Positions 63,801 to 64,000 of a stretch of 64,000 nucleotides of DNA are shown in pieces; position 1 is the stretch's first letter; every line of letters begins with the position of its first letter. Source of the stretch: Ooceraea biroi (Eukaryota > Arthropoda > Insecta > Hymenoptera > Formicidae); contig NC_039514.1 in the NCBI RefSeq assembly GCF_003672135.1, positions 9,475,787 to 9,539,786 of the forward strand, given 5' to 3'. The notes beneath the pieces were generated by a model. The model worked only from the letters and a program-made list of their open reading frames with translations, ran no database searches and had not been told where the DNA came from. Both the position numbers and the translations under genes were made by a program.

Positions 63801-64000
63801 GGCCGAGGTCGCTCATATACGAGGCGACTGGGCAAGCACGCCGTGCGCAAAGAGGATATTCTGTGACACGATGATTCAGAGGGGCTCGGATGCCTCGGTG
63901 CTGATGGAGAAGAAGATGGCAGCCTTGTTGAGACTGTGAGTACCATTACGACTTGATACAGGGTGTCCCATGGGAAGTTGCTGAAACTAATCAGCTGTCA
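57863..64000 (+). CDS. Uncharacterised secreted precursor with C-terminal CxxRxxC block (gene 5 of cluster), 3' end cut by window
   Basis: Exons 57863-57886, 60852-62005 and 62226-63935 join in phases 0 and 2 to 962 residues plus two bases; at least one more exon lies beyond the window. The first exon has only eight codons (MTTMRRCQ); joined across a 3-kb intron it completes a signal peptide with VSSLLFLVILTLGACDG. The body is charged and disordered, with two similar short blocks (YGNWTPLS and YRNWRPLQ). Next come a Tyr/His/Pro-rich stretch, a Gly/Ala hydrophobic segment (SILIPALGLVASGAALGIGA, about residues 610-640), and furin-type sites GRRRRS and RQKRS. The C-terminal part carries C933 and C939 (CAKRIFC), matching the block in the gene at 45787-47877 in spacing and in the position and phase of the following intron. 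Function unknown. Secreted, probably cleaved. Confidence 0.88.
63958..64000. other. Possible start of a repeat element at window edge
   Basis: ACAGGGTGTCCCATGGG, in the intron after 63935, resembles the CAGGGTGTYCC termini of many dispersed insect repeats. Only about 40 bases are visible, so this is a weak hint. Confidence 0.2.

Noticed and set aside
1..64000. CRISPR array, operon, bacterial-type promoters or prophage
   Set aside because: No regularly spaced direct repeats; intron-split genes and animal transposons show this is eukaryotic nuclear DNA.

Overview
The window looks like insect nuclear DNA, probably from an ant or another hymenopteran. Genes are split by GT-AG introns, intergenic DNA is rich in CpG and interrupted by AT-rich tracts, and there is an animal mariner element plus several terminal-inverted-repeat (TIR) elements. 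The species is inferred, not proven.

Region 1 (1-3061, +) is the 3' end of a sortilin-related receptor (SORL1/SorLA) gene: six fibronectin type III (FN3) units (the first cut by the window edge), one membrane helix, and a short tail with a FANSHY sorting motif and a C-terminal acidic DDEPLVIA motif. Its 3' flank carries a 201-bp hairpin element and a dead mariner element (5856-7103).

Region 2 (about 7.1-26.6 kb) has no convincing coding exon. It contains CpG- and purine-rich stretches, microsatellites, two near-identical inverted copies of an 860-bp TIR element (17575-18436 and 22946-23810), and a 754-bp TIR element that ends 35 bp before the first coding exon of the next gene. A promoter or 5'UTR exon may lie near 19.9-20.6 kb.

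Region 3 (26.6 kb to the end) is the most interesting part. It is a run of five genes (+, +, -, +, +) whose products I do not recognise by name: 26661-31005, 32720-35930, 37791-40847 (minus), 45787-47877, and 57863 to beyond the window. Where the start is visible the product begins with a signal peptide. Each protein is long, mostly disordered and low in cysteine (Thr/Lys/Pro-, Trp/Pro- or charged-residue-rich). Each has one Ala/Gly/Leu-rich hydrophobic segment in its distal part, and most have furin-type RXKR or RRKR sites. The fourth and fifth genes end in a matching CxxRxxC block with an intron at the same residue offset and in the same phase, which points to common descent. They are best read as a cluster of secreted or membrane-linked precursors, related at least in part.

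Intergenic gaps at 41-45.7, 47.9-53.9 and 54.7-57.8 kb hold repeats (including a 719-bp foldback element with TTAA target sites at 53979-54697) and no supported genes. Joining the exons by reading frame gives complete proteins for three genes (1121, 577 and 458 residues). One gene lacks a recognisable first exon and one runs off the right edge.
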